Assembly (NCBI RefSeq): GCF_913777995.1
Contig: NZ_CAJYVE010000014.1
Span: 1-64,000 of the forward strand
From: an uncultured Pseudomonas sp.
Lineage (GTDB): Bacteria > Pseudomonadota > Gammaproteobacteria > Pseudomonadales > Pseudomonadaceae
Direction of reading: 5' to 3'
Length of the DNA: 64,000 nt
Shown here: in pieces, positions 26,389-35,964 of the stretch
How the letters are laid out: the number at the start of each line of letters is the position of its first letter
Numbering within the stretch: position 1 is the first letter of the stretch
Notes under the pieces: generated by a model
The model's input: the letters and a program-made list of their open reading frames with translations, nothing else
Databases searched by the model: none
What the model was told of the DNA's origin: nothing
Position numbers and translations under genes: made by a program

Positions 26389-27471
26389 TTAGATCAACAC
26401 TTTGCCATGTCGCACGAAGTTTGGCTGCACCACCCGCACCGGGTACCACTTGCCACGAATCTCCACTTCGGCGCGATCGGCGGTGGCCACCGGTACACGC
26501 GCCAGGGCGATGGACTTGCTTAGCGTAGGAGAAAAACTGCCACTGGTGATCTCACCGTCACCCACCTGCGCCACCCGCACCACCTGATGCGCGCGCAGCA
26601 CCCCGCGCTCTTCCAGCACCAGACCCACCAGCTTCAGTGCCGCACCGCGCTCACGCCGCTGCTCCAGGACACGGCGGCCGATGAAGTCGCGCTCGGCCGG
26701 CTCCCAGGCCACGCTCCAGGCCATGTTCGACTCCAGTGGCGAGACCTGTTCGTCGATGTCCTGACCATACAGATTCATGCCCGCCTCAAGGCGCAGGGTG
26801 TCGCGCGCACCGAGGCCGATGGGCGCGATGCCAGCGCCGACCAGGTCGTTGAAGAAGGCCGGCGCCTGATCGGCAGGCAGGATGATCTCCAGGCCATCCT
26901 CGCCGGTGTAGCCGGTGCGCGCGATGAACCAGCCGTTGTCTTCGTGGCCTTCGAAGGGCTTGAGGCGGCGGATCAGTTCGGCGCGCTGGCTGGACACTAG
27001 CTCGGCAATGCGCTGGCGGGCGTGCGGCCCCTGAATGGCGAGCATGGATACGTCGGGGCGCTCGGTGATGGTCACCTCGAAGCCGGCCTGCCGGCTGCGC
27101 ATCCAGGCCAGGTCCTTGGCACCGGTTGCGGCGTTGACCACCAGGCGATAGCCAGCCGGTGTCAGGTAGACCAGCAGGTCATCGATGATCCCGGCCTCAT
27201 CGTCGAGCATGGCGCTGTACAGCGCGCGACCGCTTTCCTGCAGGCGGCCGACGTCGTTGGCCAGCAGGTAACGCAGCCAGGCCTTGGCCTGGCTGCCGGT
27301 GACGTCGATCACACGCATGTGCGAGACGTCGAAAACGCCGCAGTCACGACGCACCTGATGGTGCTCTTCGACCTGCGATCCATAATGCAACGGCATGTCC
27401 CAGCCACCGAAGTCGACCATTTTCGCACCCAGCGCGAGGTGCAGGTCAAACAGGGGGGTACGCTGTCCCAT
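26389..27471 (-). CDS. gcvT: Glycine cleavage system aminomethyltransferase GcvT
   Basis: GcvT takes the methylene carbon from aminomethyl-lipoyl-H protein to tetrahydrofolate and releases ammonia. The 360-residue protein has the folate-domain start MGQRTPLFDLHLALGAKMVD, the substrate segment VFDVSHMRVIDV and the C-terminal OB-like barrel. The ATG at 27471, preceded by GGAG, is preferred over an open extension of 58 codons. A TACAAT word about 115 bp upstream may be its -10. First gene of a gcvT-gcvH unit. Confidence 0.95.
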   Translation of the reverse strand: MGQRTPLFDLHLALGAKMVDFGGWDMPLHYGSQVEEHHQVRRDCGVFDVSHMRVIDVTGSQAKAWLRYLLANDVGRLQESGRALYSAMLDDEAGIIDDLLVYLTPAGYRLVVNAATGAKDLAWMRSRQAGFEVTITERPDVSMLAIQGPHARQRIAELVSSQRAELIRRLKPFEGHEDNGWFIARTGYTGEDGLEIILPADQAPAFFNDLVGAGIAPIGLGARDTLRLEAGMNLYGQDIDEQVSPLESNMAWSVAWEPAERDFIGRRVLEQRRERGAALKLVGLVLEERGVLRAHQVVRVAQVGDGEITSGSFSPTLSKSIALARVPVATADRAEVEIRGKWYPVRVVQPNFVRHGKVLI

Positions 27472-27680
27472 GGGTGTCTCCTTACGGGCGTGGCGAAGAT
27501 GCGGGCTCAAGGCTGGCCGACAGCCCTCCATGACATGGGGCCTGAGTGAACAAAGCCTGTCGGCACGACAGCGGCCCGCACCGATTGCGGCGCATTGTAG
27601 CCGCATGACGAGGTGCCCGCACCCGCTGAACGGACGATGAAACACGCTGTGTCATTTCATCCGGCCAGCAGGTCGGCTGG

Positions 27681-29321
27681 CTAGCGCTCGCTGACCTGGC
27701 GCGCCGAGCGCCGGATCAGGCCAATGACCGGCAGCAGCCCGACCAGCACCAGGGTCAGCGCCGGCAGTGCGGCACGGGCCCACTCGCCCTCGCTGGTCAT
27801 CTCGAAGATGCGCACGGCCAGGGTGTCCCAGCCGAACGGACGCATCAGCAGGGTGGCCGGCATTTCCTTGAGCACATCGACGAACACCAGCAGCGCGGCA
27901 CTCAGCGCGCCGGGCAGCAGCAGGGGCAGGTAGACCCCGAAGAACAGTCGCGGCCCGCTGGCGCCCAGGCTGCGCGCCGCCTCCGGCAGCGATGGACGGA
28001 TCTTCGCCAGGCTGCTTTCCAGCGGCCCATAGGCAACCGCCATGAAGCGCACCAGGTAAGCCAGCAGCAGCGCCGAGAGACTGCCCAGCAACAGCGGCTT
28101 GCCGGCCCCGCCCAGCCACGATGAGAGAGGCACCACCAGACTGCGGTCCAGGTAGCTGAAGGCGAGCATGATCGACACCGCCAGGACCGAGCCGGGTAAG
28201 GCGTAGCCCAGGTTGGCCAGACCGACGCCGGCATTGATCACGGGGGTCGGCGCCAGACGCCGGGCAAAAGCCAGCAGCAGGGCCACGCTGACGGTGAGCA
28301 ATGCCGCAACACTGCCCAGATACAAGGTGTGCATCACCAGCCCGGTATAACGCTCGTCAAGGTCGAAGCGCCCACGCTGCCAGACCCACACCACCAGTTG
28401 CAGCATCGGCACGGCAAAGGCGCAGATGAACACCAGCAGGCACCAGCCACTGGCCGCCAGCGCCTTCAGGCCCCGCAACCGATACAGTGCTGCGCCGCGT
28501 GGCCGCTCGTTGGCTGCGCGCTGGCTGCCGCGCAGGCGCCGCTCGCCGTACAGCACGAACACGACCCCGAGCAGCAGCAGGCTGGCCAGCTGCGCCGCAC
28601 TGGAGAGGCTGAAGAAGCCATACCAGGTCTTGTAGATTGCCGTGGTGAAGGTGTCGAAGTTGAAGACTGAAACCGCACCGAAATCGGCCAGGGTTTCCAT
28701 CAGCGCCAGCGCCACCCCGGCACCGATGGCCGGACGCGCCATGGGCAGCGCTACCCGCCAGAACGCCTGCAGCGGTGACAGGCCGAGAATCCGCGCCGCC
28801 TCCATGAGGCCCTTGCCCTGGGCCAGGAACGCGGTGCGCGCCAGCAGGTACACGTAGGGGTAGAAGACCAGCACCAGCACCAGAATCACCCCGCCGGTGG
28901 AGCGCACACGCGGCAGGCGCACGCCATTGCCGAACCACTCCCGTAGCAGAGTCTGCACCGGGCCGGCAAAGTCCAGCAGGCCGACGAACACGAAAGCCAG
29001 CACGTAGGCCGGTATGGCAAACGGCAGCATCAGCGCCCAGTCGAGCCAACGCCGGCCAGGAAACTCGCAGAGGCTGGTGAGCCAGGCCAGGCTGACTCCG
29101 AGCAGGGTGACGCCCACACCCACGCCCAGCACCAGGGTGAAAGTATTGCCCAGCAGGCGGCTCATCTGGGTGTCGAGCAAGTGCGACCAGATTTCCCGGT
29201 CGATGCTTTCCCAGGACAGCAACAGTACGCTGAGGGGCAGCAGCACCAACGCGGCGACGGCCAGAACCAGGGGATACCAGCGACGTTGGGCGGGATGAGC
29301 CAAGTGGGAATCTCTGCGCAA
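27681..29321 (-). CDS. Iron(III) ABC transporter permease (FbpB-like, double domain)
   Basis: A 546-residue inner-membrane permease with 12 or so hydrophobic helices arranged as two homologous halves. Each half carries a binding-protein-dependent transport loop: EAARILGLSPLQAFWRVALP and EAARSLGASGPRLFFGVYLP, the sites where the ATPase docks. This is the FbpB/SfuB layout. The start is uncertain: a TTG at 29321 or at 29303, neither with a good ribosome site. It follows the binding-protein gene in the same direction, with a hairpin in the gap; no ATP-binding subunit gene is nearby. Confidence 0.9.
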   Translation of the reverse strand: MRRDSHLAHPAQRRWYPLVLAVAALVLLPLSVLLLSWESIDREIWSHLLDTQMSRLLGNTFTLVLGVGVGVTLLGVSLAWLTSLCEFPGRRWLDWALMLPFAIPAYVLAFVFVGLLDFAGPVQTLLREWFGNGVRLPRVRSTGGVILVLVLVFYPYVYLLARTAFLAQGKGLMEAARILGLSPLQAFWRVALPMARPAIGAGVALALMETLADFGAVSVFNFDTFTTAIYKTWYGFFSLSSAAQLASLLLLGVVFVLYGERRLRGSQRAANERPRGAALYRLRGLKALAASGWCLLVFICAFAVPMLQLVVWVWQRGRFDLDERYTGLVMHTLYLGSVAALLTVSVALLLAFARRLAPTPVINAGVGLANLGYALPGSVLAVSIMLAFSYLDRSLVVPLSSWLGGAGKPLLLGSLSALLLAYLVRFMAVAYGPLESSLAKIRPSLPEAARSLGASGPRLFFGVYLPLLLPGALSAALLVFVDVLKEMPATLLMRPFGWDTLAVRIFEMTSEGEWARAALPALTLVLVGLLPVIGLIRRSARQVSER

Positions 29322-29329
29322 AGGAACCG

Positions 29330-29354
29330 AAACCCCAGGCGCGGCCTGGGGTTT
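29330..29354 (-). terminator. Intercistronic hairpin between binding-protein and permease genes
   Basis: AAACCCCAGG and CCTGGGGTTT pair around CGCGG. There is no long T tract, so it may attenuate or protect rather than stop transcription, keeping binding protein in excess over permease. Confidence 0.6.
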
Positions 29355-29375
29355 GCAGGGCGAACATTAAATCCG

Positions 29376-29420
29376 GTACGGGTCAGCTGGGCCGCTCCTA
29401 CCGGTCTAACTGACCTGTAT
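29376..29420. repeat. Truncated REP with the same 18-bp flank as the 5.6-kb array
   Basis: GGTCTAACTGACCTGTAT at 29403-29420 is the exact reverse complement of 5613-5630, and the adjacent GGCCGCTCCTACC is a REP core. A second GGTCAG just upstream gives a partial inverted repeat. Confidence 0.75.
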
Positions 29421-29430
29421 GGGCATTAAA

Positions 29431-30432
29431 TCAATTCCAGCCCACGCGATCCATCATGCGGATGGCTTCGGCCTGACGCTTGCCGGCCACTTCCACGGGA
29501 ATGGTGTCGGCCTTGAACGAACCCCAGCCGGCCACTTCTGCACTCGGTGGTACTTTCGGGTTGGCCGGGAACTCCTGGTTCACCCCGGCGAAGATCGCCT
29601 GGGCTTCAGGGCCGGTCATCCATTCCACCAGGGCCTTGGCCGCTTCGGGGTGGGGCGCGTGACGGGTCAGGCCGATGCCCGAAAGGTTGACGTGCACGCC
29701 ACGGTCGGCCTGGTTCGGCCAGAACAGCTTGACGCCCAGCTTGGGGTTCTCGGCATGCAGGCGACCGTAGTAGTAGCTGTTGACGATGCCCACGTCACAC
29801 TGCCCGGCATCGATGGCCTGCAATACGGCGATGTCGTCGGAGAACACGTCGGTGGACAGGTTGTTGACCCAGCCCTTGAGGATCTTCTCGGTCGCTTCGG
29901 CACCATGAGTCTCGATCAGGGTCGCGGTCAGCGACTGGTTGTAGACCTTCTTGGCCGTACGCAGGCACAGGCGGCCTTCCCAGTTCTTGTCGGCCAGCGC
30001 CTCGTAGGTGGTCAGTTCTTCGGGTTTGACCCGCGCGGTGGAGTAGGCGATGGTCCGCGCACGCAGGCTCAGGCCGGTCCAGGCATGGGTCGAGGATCGG
30101 TACTGTGGCGGGATGTTGTCGTCGATCACCTTGGAGGTGAACGGCTGCAGGATGCCCATCTGCTCGGCCTGCCAGAGGTTGCCGGCGTCCACGGTCAGCA
30201 GCAGGTCGGCCACGCCGTTCTGGCCCTCGGCCTTGATGCGCTGCATCAAGGGCGCTTCCTTGTCGGTGATGAACTTGATCTGCACACCGGTCTTGGCGGT
30301 ATAGGCATCGAACACAGGCTTGATCAGTTCGTCGATGCGCGACGAGTACACCACCACCTCGTCGGCCGCCTGGGCCGCCGGAACGAGCAGCGCCAAGGTC
30401 AGGGCGGCCAGGAGATGCTTGCTTGCCTGCAT
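29431..30432 (-). CDS. Periplasmic iron(III)-binding protein of an ABC transporter
   Basis: A 333-residue FbpA/FutA-type ferric-binding protein. The signal peptide is [22 protein letters not shown], cleaved before [10 protein letters not shown]. The paired tyrosines that coordinate iron are visible in [10 protein letters not shown], and [16 protein letters not shown] is the family start. The ATG at 30432 removes a spurious 19-codon extension. First gene of a two-gene iron uptake unit with the permease downstream. Confidence 0.92.
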   Translation of the reverse strand: MQASKHLLAALTLALLVPAAQAADEVVVYSSRIDELIKPVFDAYTAKTGVQIKFITDKEAPLMQRIKAEGQNGVADLLLTVDAGNLWQAEQMGILQPFTSKVIDDNIPPQYRSSTHAWTGLSLRARTIAYSTARVKPEELTTYEALADKNWEGRLCLRTAKKVYNQSLTATLIETHGAEATEKILKGWVNNLSTDVFSDDIAVLQAIDAGQCDVGIVNSYYYGRLHAENPKLGVKLFWPNQADRGVHVNLSGIGLTRHAPHPEAAKALVEWMTGPEAQAIFAGVNQEFPANPKVPPSAEVAGWGSFKADTIPVEVAGKRQAEAIRMMDRVGWN

Positions 30433-30551
30433 GGGGAAGTCTCTGGTTTCGGATGAGAGGGCGAAATGGTAGTGAATCCCATTAACCACCTCAATCGAAG
30501 CCGGTGCCGAGGCGTAACCAGATATTACAAGCTGATGGAGCGTCTTTCGTC

Positions 30552-31778
30552 TCAGTTCGCGACCTTGGCCAGCTCGGGCATGTCGCCACTCAGGCCCAGC
30601 GCTTCACGCACGAACAGCGCCTTGACCTCCGGCAGGTCGTTGACCACCTTCAACCCGGTGTTGCGCAACCAGCGAATTGGCAGGCGGTCGGCCTGGAACA
30701 GGCGCTGGAAGCCCTCCATCGCCGCCATCAGGCTCAGGTTGTGCGGCATGCGTCGCCGCTCATAGCGCGCCAGCACACGCTCGTCGGCAAGGTTCTCGCC
30801 ACGCGCAGCGGCATGCAGCAACACCTCGGCGAGTACGGCGGCATCCAGGAAGCCGAGGTTCACGCCTTGCCCGGCCAACGGGTGAATGGTGTGCGCGGCA
30901 TCGCCGATCAGCGCCAGGCCGCGGGCGACGTAGCGCTTGGCATGACGCTGGCGTAGCGGCACGCACAGGCGCGGGTCGCAGCCCAGAACCTTGCCCAAGC
31001 GACCTTCGAAAGCGCGTTCCAGGGCCTGGCAGAACGCGCCGCTGTCCAGCGACATGAGGCGATCAGCCTGGGCCGGGGTCACTGACCAGACGATGGAACA
31101 CCAGTGCTCGCCCTCGCGCTCCAGCGGCAGGAAGGCCAGCGGGCCGTCGTCGGTGAAGCGTTGCCAGGCCGTGCGCCCATGAGGTTCGGCAGTGCGTACG
31201 CTGGTGACGATGGCGTGGTGCAGGTAATCCCATTCGCGGGTCGGCGTGCCACTGAGTCGGCGAATCGCCGAGTGCGCACCGTCGGCGCCGATCACCAGCG
31301 GCGCGCGCAGCTGGCGGCCATCGGCCAGGGTCAGCAGCCAGTCATCGCCGGAGTGGCGCAACTGCTCCAGGCGCGCCTCGCCCAGCAGGCCGATGTCACT
31401 GTCGTGCAGGCGTTCGAGCAAGGCGTCCTGGATGACCCGGTTCTCGACGATATGGCCCAGCACTTCGGCATGCACGCTGGAGGCGCAGAAGTGGATCTGC
31501 CCGGTGCCGCTGCCGTCCCACACCTGCATCTGGCTGTAGGGGCTGAGCCGGCGCGCGGCGATGCCTTCCCAGGCCCCGAGGCGTTCGAGAATGCGCTGGC
31601 TGGCCGCCGACAGGGCGCTGACCCGCGGTTCGAAGGCGGCCTGCGGGTCGAACGGCTTGACGCTCAGCGCACCACCGTCGACCACCAGTACGTCCAGGCC
31701 GCTGCCTTGCAAGGCCAGGGCCAGAGCACTGCCGACCATACCGGCTCCGACGATCAGCACATCCGCACGGGTTTCCAT
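30552..31778 (-). CDS. ubiI: UbiI/VisC-like ubiquinone hydroxylase
   Basis: A 408-residue FAD monooxygenase of the UbiH/UbiI/UbiF group; UbiI puts a hydroxyl on ring position C5. It has the N-terminal FAD motif [19 protein letters not shown], the NAD(P)H/FAD-linking DG motif [14 protein letters not shown], and [19 protein letters not shown]. Assignment to UbiI rather than UbiF or a related hydroxylase rests on its position after ubiH. It follows ubiH by about 50 bp, with a long palindrome at the junction. Confidence 0.85.
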   Translation of the reverse strand: METRADVLIVGAGMVGSALALALQGSGLDVLVVDGGALSVKPFDPQAAFEPRVSALSAASQRILERLGAWEGIAARRLSPYSQMQVWDGSGTGQIHFCASSVHAEVLGHIVENRVIQDALLERLHDSDIGLLGEARLEQLRHSGDDWLLTLADGRQLRAPLVIGADGAHSAIRRLSGTPTREWDYLHHAIVTSVRTAEPHGRTAWQRFTDDGPLAFLPLEREGEHWCSIVWSVTPAQADRLMSLDSGAFCQALERAFEGRLGKVLGCDPRLCVPLRQRHAKRYVARGLALIGDAAHTIHPLAGQGVNLGFLDAAVLAEVLLHAAARGENLADERVLARYERRRMPHNLSLMAAMEGFQRLFQADRLPIRWLRNTGLKVVNDLPEVKALFVREALGLSGDMPELAKVAN

Positions 31779-31815
31779 GGTTCAGATCACTCTTCTAGAA
31801 AAACAGGCTTTTTGG

Positions 31816-31843
31816 CCGCTCGGACGCCTAGGCGTCCGAGCGG
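31816..31843. repeat. Perfect 28-bp palindrome spanning the ubiH stop codon
   Basis: CCGCTCGGACGCC is followed after TA by its exact complement (GGCGTCCGAGCGG). The ubiH TAG is at its centre (31828-31830), so the last ubiH codons form one arm. On the minus strand AAAAAGCCTGTTTTT follows, so the structure may stabilise or attenuate the ubiH-ubiI message. Confidence 0.8.
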
Positions 31844-33015
31844 GTCCCCAGACCCATGGCCTGGCGGGCGAACCAGCGCTTGGCCGGGGGCAGCAGGTCC
31901 AGGCCGAGCAGGCCCACGTTACGGCCGGCCACGACCCACGGCTGCGAGCTGCCGAACAGCCGGGTGACCTTGTCGGAAAAACCGACGGTCATCTGCTGGT
32001 CCAATCGCTGGCGGTCGAGGTAACGCTGCAGGGTCGCCAGCTCGCCCGGCGGCCGGTCGCTTTCCAGCAGGGTCTCAGCCAGTGCGTCGACGTCACGCAA
32101 CGACAGATTGAAGCCCTGCCCGGCGATGGGGTGCAGGCTGTGCGCCGCGTTGCCCAGCACCACCAGGTGCGAACGCACCTGCTCTTCGGCCTCGACCAGG
32201 TTCAGCGGGTAGACATGCCGGGCACCGACCTGGCACAGCCGGCCCAGGCGGTAACCGAAAACGCCCTGCAGCTCGCTGAGGAACGCCTGGTCGTCCAGGG
32301 CCGCCAGCCGCTGGGTGTCATCGCCCTTACGGGTCCAGACCAGCGCGCAGCGGTTGTCCGGCAACGGCAACAGGGCCATGGGGCCTTGTTCGGTAAAGCG
32401 CTCGAAGGCCTGACCGTCATGCGCTTCGCTGGGGGTGATGTTGGCAATCAGCGCACTCTGCCCGTAGGGCCGCTGGCGTACGCCGATGCCCAGTTGCTCG
32501 CGCAGGCTGGAGCGCCCACCATCGGCCAGCACGGCCAGGTCACACTCCAGTTCGGTATCGTCATTGAGGGTCAGCCGGTAGCCGGCGTCCACGGCCTGCA
32601 TCTTCAGCACTTCGGCCGGCACCCGCCAGCTCACCACCTCGGGGTCCAGCGCCTGCCACAGGCACTGGCCCAGCCAGGCGTTCTCGGCCACGTAGCCCAG
32701 CGCCGGTACACCTTCTTCGATGGCCGACAGGCGGGTCGCGCCAAAACGTCCGCGGTCGGAGACCTGGATCTGCAGGATCGGCTCGGCCCGTCGGGCGATG
32801 GCTTGCCACAGCCCCAGCCGCTCATAGACACGCCGGGTGCCGAACGACAAGGCCGAGGACCGCGCGTCGTAGCTGGGCTGAAAGCTGTCGCCCGGCGCGA
32901 AGGGTTCGATCAGCACGATCTTCCAGCCACGCTCGCGGGCACCGGCCTGCAAGGCCAGGGCCAGGCTGGCGCCGACCAGGCCGCCGCCGATGATCGCCAG
33001 GTTGCAACGGCTCAT
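31828..33015 (-). CDS. ubiH: 2-octaprenyl-6-methoxyphenol hydroxylase UbiH
   Basis: A 395-residue FAD monooxygenase that hydroxylates ring position C1 in ubiquinone synthesis. Motifs: NLAIIGGGLVGASLALALQ, AVLADGGRSSLREQLG, and LGNAAHSLHPIAGQGFNLSL, where Asn replaces the Asp of the UbiI-type GDAAH, as is usual in UbiH. The ATG overlaps the pepP stop by four bases. Part of a pepP-ubiH-ubiI unit common in gammaproteobacteria. Confidence 0.94.
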   Translation of the reverse strand: MSRCNLAIIGGGLVGASLALALQAGARERGWKIVLIEPFAPGDSFQPSYDARSSALSFGTRRVYERLGLWQAIARRAEPILQIQVSDRGRFGATRLSAIEEGVPALGYVAENAWLGQCLWQALDPEVVSWRVPAEVLKMQAVDAGYRLTLNDDTELECDLAVLADGGRSSLREQLGIGVRQRPYGQSALIANITPSEAHDGQAFERFTEQGPMALLPLPDNRCALVWTRKGDDTQRLAALDDQAFLSELQGVFGYRLGRLCQVGARHVYPLNLVEAEEQVRSHLVVLGNAAHSLHPIAGQGFNLSLRDVDALAETLLESDRPPGELATLQRYLDRQRLDQQMTVGFSDKVTRLFGSSQPWVVAGRNVGLLGLDLLPPAKRWFARQAMGLGTRSDA

Positions 33016-34346
33016 GCCACCTCCGCGCGCGCCGCAGCCATCAGCGCCTCGATCTCGGCCACGCTGCGCGGCACGTCACCGGTGAGGATCTCGCAGCCCT
33101 GCCGGGTCACCACCACATCGTCTTCGATTCGCACACCGATACCCCGCCATTTCTTCGCGACATTCTGGTTGTCTGCCGCAATATAGATTCCCGGCTCGAC
33201 GGTCAGTGCCATGCCGGGTTCAAGCACGCGCCACTCACCACCGACCTTGTAGTCGCCGACATCGTGCACGTCCATGCCCAGCCAGTGCCCGGCACGGTGC
33301 ATGTAGAACGCCCGGTGCGCGCCGTCTTCGATCAGTTGCGCCACGTCACCCTTGAGCAGCCCCAACTCCACCAGGCCGGCGGTGATCACCTGCACCGTGG
33401 CCTCGTGGGCCTCGTTCCAGTGCCGACCGGGCCCGATGGCGTCGAAGGCAGCCTGCTGGGCCTTGAGCACCAGTTCGTAGATCGCCTTCTGCTCGGCTGA
33501 AAAGCGGCCGCTGACCGGAAAGGTGCGGGTGATGTCGCTGGCGTAGCAGTCGATCTCGCAACCGGCATCGATCAGCACCAGGTCGCCGTTTTTCAGCGCA
33601 GCGGCGTTTTCCTGGTAATGCAGGATGCAGGCGTTGCGGCCGGAAGCGACGATGGACCCATAGGCCGGCATGCGTGCACCGCCCTTGCGGAATTCGTATT
33701 CCAGCTCGGCCTCCAGGCTGTATTCGTGCAACCCGGCGCGGCAAGCCTGCATGGCGCGTACATGGGCACGCGCCGAGACCTGCGCGGCATAGCGCATGAC
33801 CTTGACCTCGGCGGCCGATTTATACAGGCGCATGTCATGCAGCAGGTGATCCAGGGCAACGAATTCGTTCGGCGGCTGGGCGCCGAGATGAGCCTTGGAG
33901 CGGATGCTGTTGATCCACTCCATCAGGTGCCGGTCGAACTCGGCATGGCTGCCCATGGCCGAGTAGACCCGGTCCCGGCCTTCGATGAGGCCGGGCAGGA
34001 TGTCGTCGATGTCATTGATGGGGAATGCGTCGTCGGCACCGTAGTCACGTACGGCGCCCTCCTGGCCGGCGCGCAGGCCGTCCCACAGTTCCCGCTCGGG
34101 GTTGCGCTCGCGGCAGAACAGCACGTACTCGCCGTATTCGCGACCCGGAATCAGCACAGCCACCGCTTCGGGTTCAGGAAAACCGGTCAGGTACTGGAAG
34201 TCGCTGTCCTGGCGGTAGACGTGCTCGACGTCACGATTACGGATGGCCACGGCCGCCGCCGGCAGGATGGCGATGCTGTTGGGCTCCATCTGCGCCATCA
34301 GGGCCTTGCGACGCCGCGCGTACTCGGCCTTCGGAATATGGATCAT
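33012..34346 (-). CDS. pepP: Xaa-Pro aminopeptidase PepP
   Basis: A 444-residue metallopeptidase (M24B) that removes N-terminal residues preceding proline, with a dimanganese site. Ligands visible: two Asp in LIDAGCEIDCYASDITRTFP, His in HRAGHWLGMDVHDVGDY, Glu in ALTVEPGIYI and Glu in GIGVRIEDDVVV. The N-terminal creatinase-like domain fills about 170 residues. The frame is open far upstream, but MIHIPKAEYARRRKAL at 34346 is the family start, with GGAGGTG just ahead. Overlaps ubiH by four bases. Confidence 0.95.
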   Translation of the reverse strand: MIHIPKAEYARRRKALMAQMEPNSIAILPAAAVAIRNRDVEHVYRQDSDFQYLTGFPEPEAVAVLIPGREYGEYVLFCRERNPERELWDGLRAGQEGAVRDYGADDAFPINDIDDILPGLIEGRDRVYSAMGSHAEFDRHLMEWINSIRSKAHLGAQPPNEFVALDHLLHDMRLYKSAAEVKVMRYAAQVSARAHVRAMQACRAGLHEYSLEAELEYEFRKGGARMPAYGSIVASGRNACILHYQENAAALKNGDLVLIDAGCEIDCYASDITRTFPVSGRFSAEQKAIYELVLKAQQAAFDAIGPGRHWNEAHEATVQVITAGLVELGLLKGDVAQLIEDGAHRAFYMHRAGHWLGMDVHDVGDYKVGGEWRVLEPGMALTVEPGIYIAADNQNVAKKWRGIGVRIEDDVVVTRQGCEILTGDVPRSVAEIEALMAAARAEVA

Positions 34347-34416
34347 CGACAAGGGACACCTCCCGTGGAGGCGCGCCGCTGCGGGCCAGCCGCAACCGGC
34401 CACGCCGGGTTGGGGA

Positions 34417-34977
34417 TCAGTGCAGGGACGGCTTGGGCTGCGCCTGGGCAGGGTCTTTCCTGACACACTCGGAGTACAGCAGCAGCGGCGCGACGCGCAG
34501 GTATTCCATGACTTCCATGTAGTCGTTTTCGCCATCCTCGGACTCTTCGAGGGCGTCCTGGACCTGGGCAATGGCAGCGAGGTCCTGCAGCACTTCGGTG
34601 GCCTCGATGCTCAGTACGCGATCGCCGGCCGCCAGGCCGAAGCCCGAGAGGAAGCCTTGGCACCACTGCCCCAGCGCAACAGCGCGTTCGGCCAGTGGTT
34701 CGTCGTCGCCGGGCAGCAGCAGGACTACGGTCATGTCTTCGCTGCTCAACTCGCCCTTGACCATTTCCTGCAGGCCGACCAGCGCCTGGCGCACGTTTTC
34801 CTGGGGCTCGGACTCCAGCAGGATAGAAGCGTCGGCAAACCAGCCTTCGCTGTCGAAACCGGCGCCAGCGCAACTGCGGCCAAGCAGGAGGCCGTGCAGT
34901 TCGGCGGGAGAGACCGGGTGGCCATTGCTGCTCAGCAGGGTGGCGAAGGCTTTGTAGGGAGAATTCGGAGTGGGCAT
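34417..34977 (-). CDS. UPF0149 / YgfB-YecA family protein
   Basis: A 186-residue all-helical soluble protein, function unknown. The motifs [14 protein letters not shown] near residue 25 and [10 protein letters not shown] near 110 define UPF0149. The ATG at 34977 is preferred to a TTG two codons earlier. It is the first gene of the UPF0149-pepP-ubiH-ubiI run, 70 bp before pepP, and divergent from the TIGR02449-zapA pair. Confidence 0.88.
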   Translation of the reverse strand: MPTPNSPYKAFATLLSSNGHPVSPAELHGLLLGRSCAGAGFDSEGWFADASILLESEPQENVRQALVGLQEMVKGELSSEDMTVVLLLPGDDEPLAERAVALGQWCQGFLSGFGLAAGDRVLSIEATEVLQDLAAIAQVQDALEESEDGENDYMEVMEYLRVAPLLLYSECVRKDPAQAQPKPSLH

Positions 34978-35137
34978 GGTCAACTGGTCGCCAAAGGGCG
35001 CAATGTCTAGAATGGAGGCCTTGTATCGTAGGGGCTGTTAGCGTTTCAGCACAAGCCGAAACCCTTAAAGTCCCCACCAGGCAGAATCATCGACGGCGAA
35101 GTCGTGCCGCTCATCAGAAAGTATTCCGTGGGGACCC

Positions 35138-35347
35138 ATGCCAGACACCGATCTGCAAGCGCTGATGAACCGGTTGGAGCTGTTGCTCGAACGGGTCGAG
35201 CAACTAAAAAGCCAAAATGCGTTCCTATTAGCTCAGGAAAAGTCCTGGCGCGAGGAACGCGCCCACCTCATCGAAAAGAACGAAATCGCCCGGCAGAAGG
35301 TCGAGTCACTGATTTCGCGCCTCAAGGCCCTGGAGCAAGACTCATGA
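35138..35347 (+). CDS. TIGR02449 small coiled-coil protein
   Basis: A 69-residue protein that is nearly one continuous heptad-repeat helix (LQALMNRLELLLERVEQLKS and onward), like ZapB-type division proteins. Preceded by GGGG before the ATG. Its stop overlaps zapA (ATGA), and the ZapA partnership makes a cell-division role likely, though this is inferred from context and shape. Confidence 0.88.
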   Translation: MPDTDLQALMNRLELLLERVEQLKSQNAFLLAQEKSWREERAHLIEKNEIARQKVESLISRLKALEQDS

Positions 35348-35673
35348 GCAACGGCAACAGCGTCACCGTCCAAATCCTCGATAAGGAATACTCGATCATC
35401 TGCCCTCAGGAAGAGCGCACCAACCTGATCAGCGCCGCCCGCTACCTGGACGGCAAGATGCGTGAGATCCGCAGCAGCGGCAAAGTGATCGGCGCGGATC
35501 GGATCGCCGTCATGGCTGCCCTGAACATTACCCACGACCTGCTGCACAAGCAGAATCTGCCCGACATGCAGGTCGGCGGCTCGACCCGCGAACAGGTCCG
35601 TGACCTGCTCGAAAAAGTCGATCTGGCCCTGGCTGGCGAGGGCGCTCCAGCACCGGATGCGTCTCGGGGCTGA
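35344..35673 (+). CDS. zapA: Cell division protein ZapA
   Basis: A 109-residue FtsZ-ring stabiliser. The N-terminal NSVTVQILDKEYSIICP and the helical LISAARYLDGKMREIRSSG, then DRIAVMAALNITHDLL, match ZapA. The ATG at 35344 overlaps the upstream stop, which decides the start over a long open extension. 6S RNA follows. Confidence 0.94.
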   Translation: MSNGNSVTVQILDKEYSIICPQEERTNLISAARYLDGKMREIRSSGKVIGADRIAVMAALNITHDLLHKQNLPDMQVGGSTREQVRDLLEKVDLALAGEGAPAPDASRG

Positions 35674-35692
35674 ATATTGCGTAACGTTTCTG

Positions 35693-35698
35693 TATACT
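35693..35698 (+). promoter_or_regulatory. -10 element of the 6S RNA promoter
   Basis: TATACT at 35693-35698 lies a few bases before the inferred 6S RNA 5' end and just beyond the zapA stop. No convincing -35 was found at normal spacing. Confidence 0.6.
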
Positions 35699-35701
35699 TG
35701 C

Positions 35702-35885
35702 GCCGCTCCCTGGAGTGTTTGCCAGTCGGTCATGTCCCTGAGCCGATACGCACAACCACGGGGGTTGCACGTCGGGGTTGGTGTGCATGTCCGCTCGACG
35801 GAAAGCCTTAAAACCTCCTGCAATCTCCACCTTGAACTTTCGGGTTCAAGGGCTACACCGACAGCGGCTCGTCGGGGAGTCCAGT
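35702..35885 (+). ncRNA. ssrS: 6S RNA
   Basis: About 180 nt between zapA and fthC, the standard 6S RNA position in gammaproteobacteria. The ends can close a stem (GCTCCCTGG near the 5' end, GTCGGGGAGTCC at the 3' end), and the inner part can fold around a bulged loop including CTTTCGGGTTCAAGG. 6S RNA binds the sigma-70 holoenzyme in stationary phase. Ends are approximate. Confidence 0.82.
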
Positions 35886-35964
35886 TTTCAGCCATTGCCT
35901 GCCCTCACTGGCAGTGGCTGTTCCCCTTCCTCAGTCGAGGACCCGCCTGCATGACCAGCCGTTC

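Noticed and set aside
27472-27680. Possible glycine riboswitch upstream of gcvT
   Set aside because: The tandem GGGAGAG-type aptamer core was not found in this leader.
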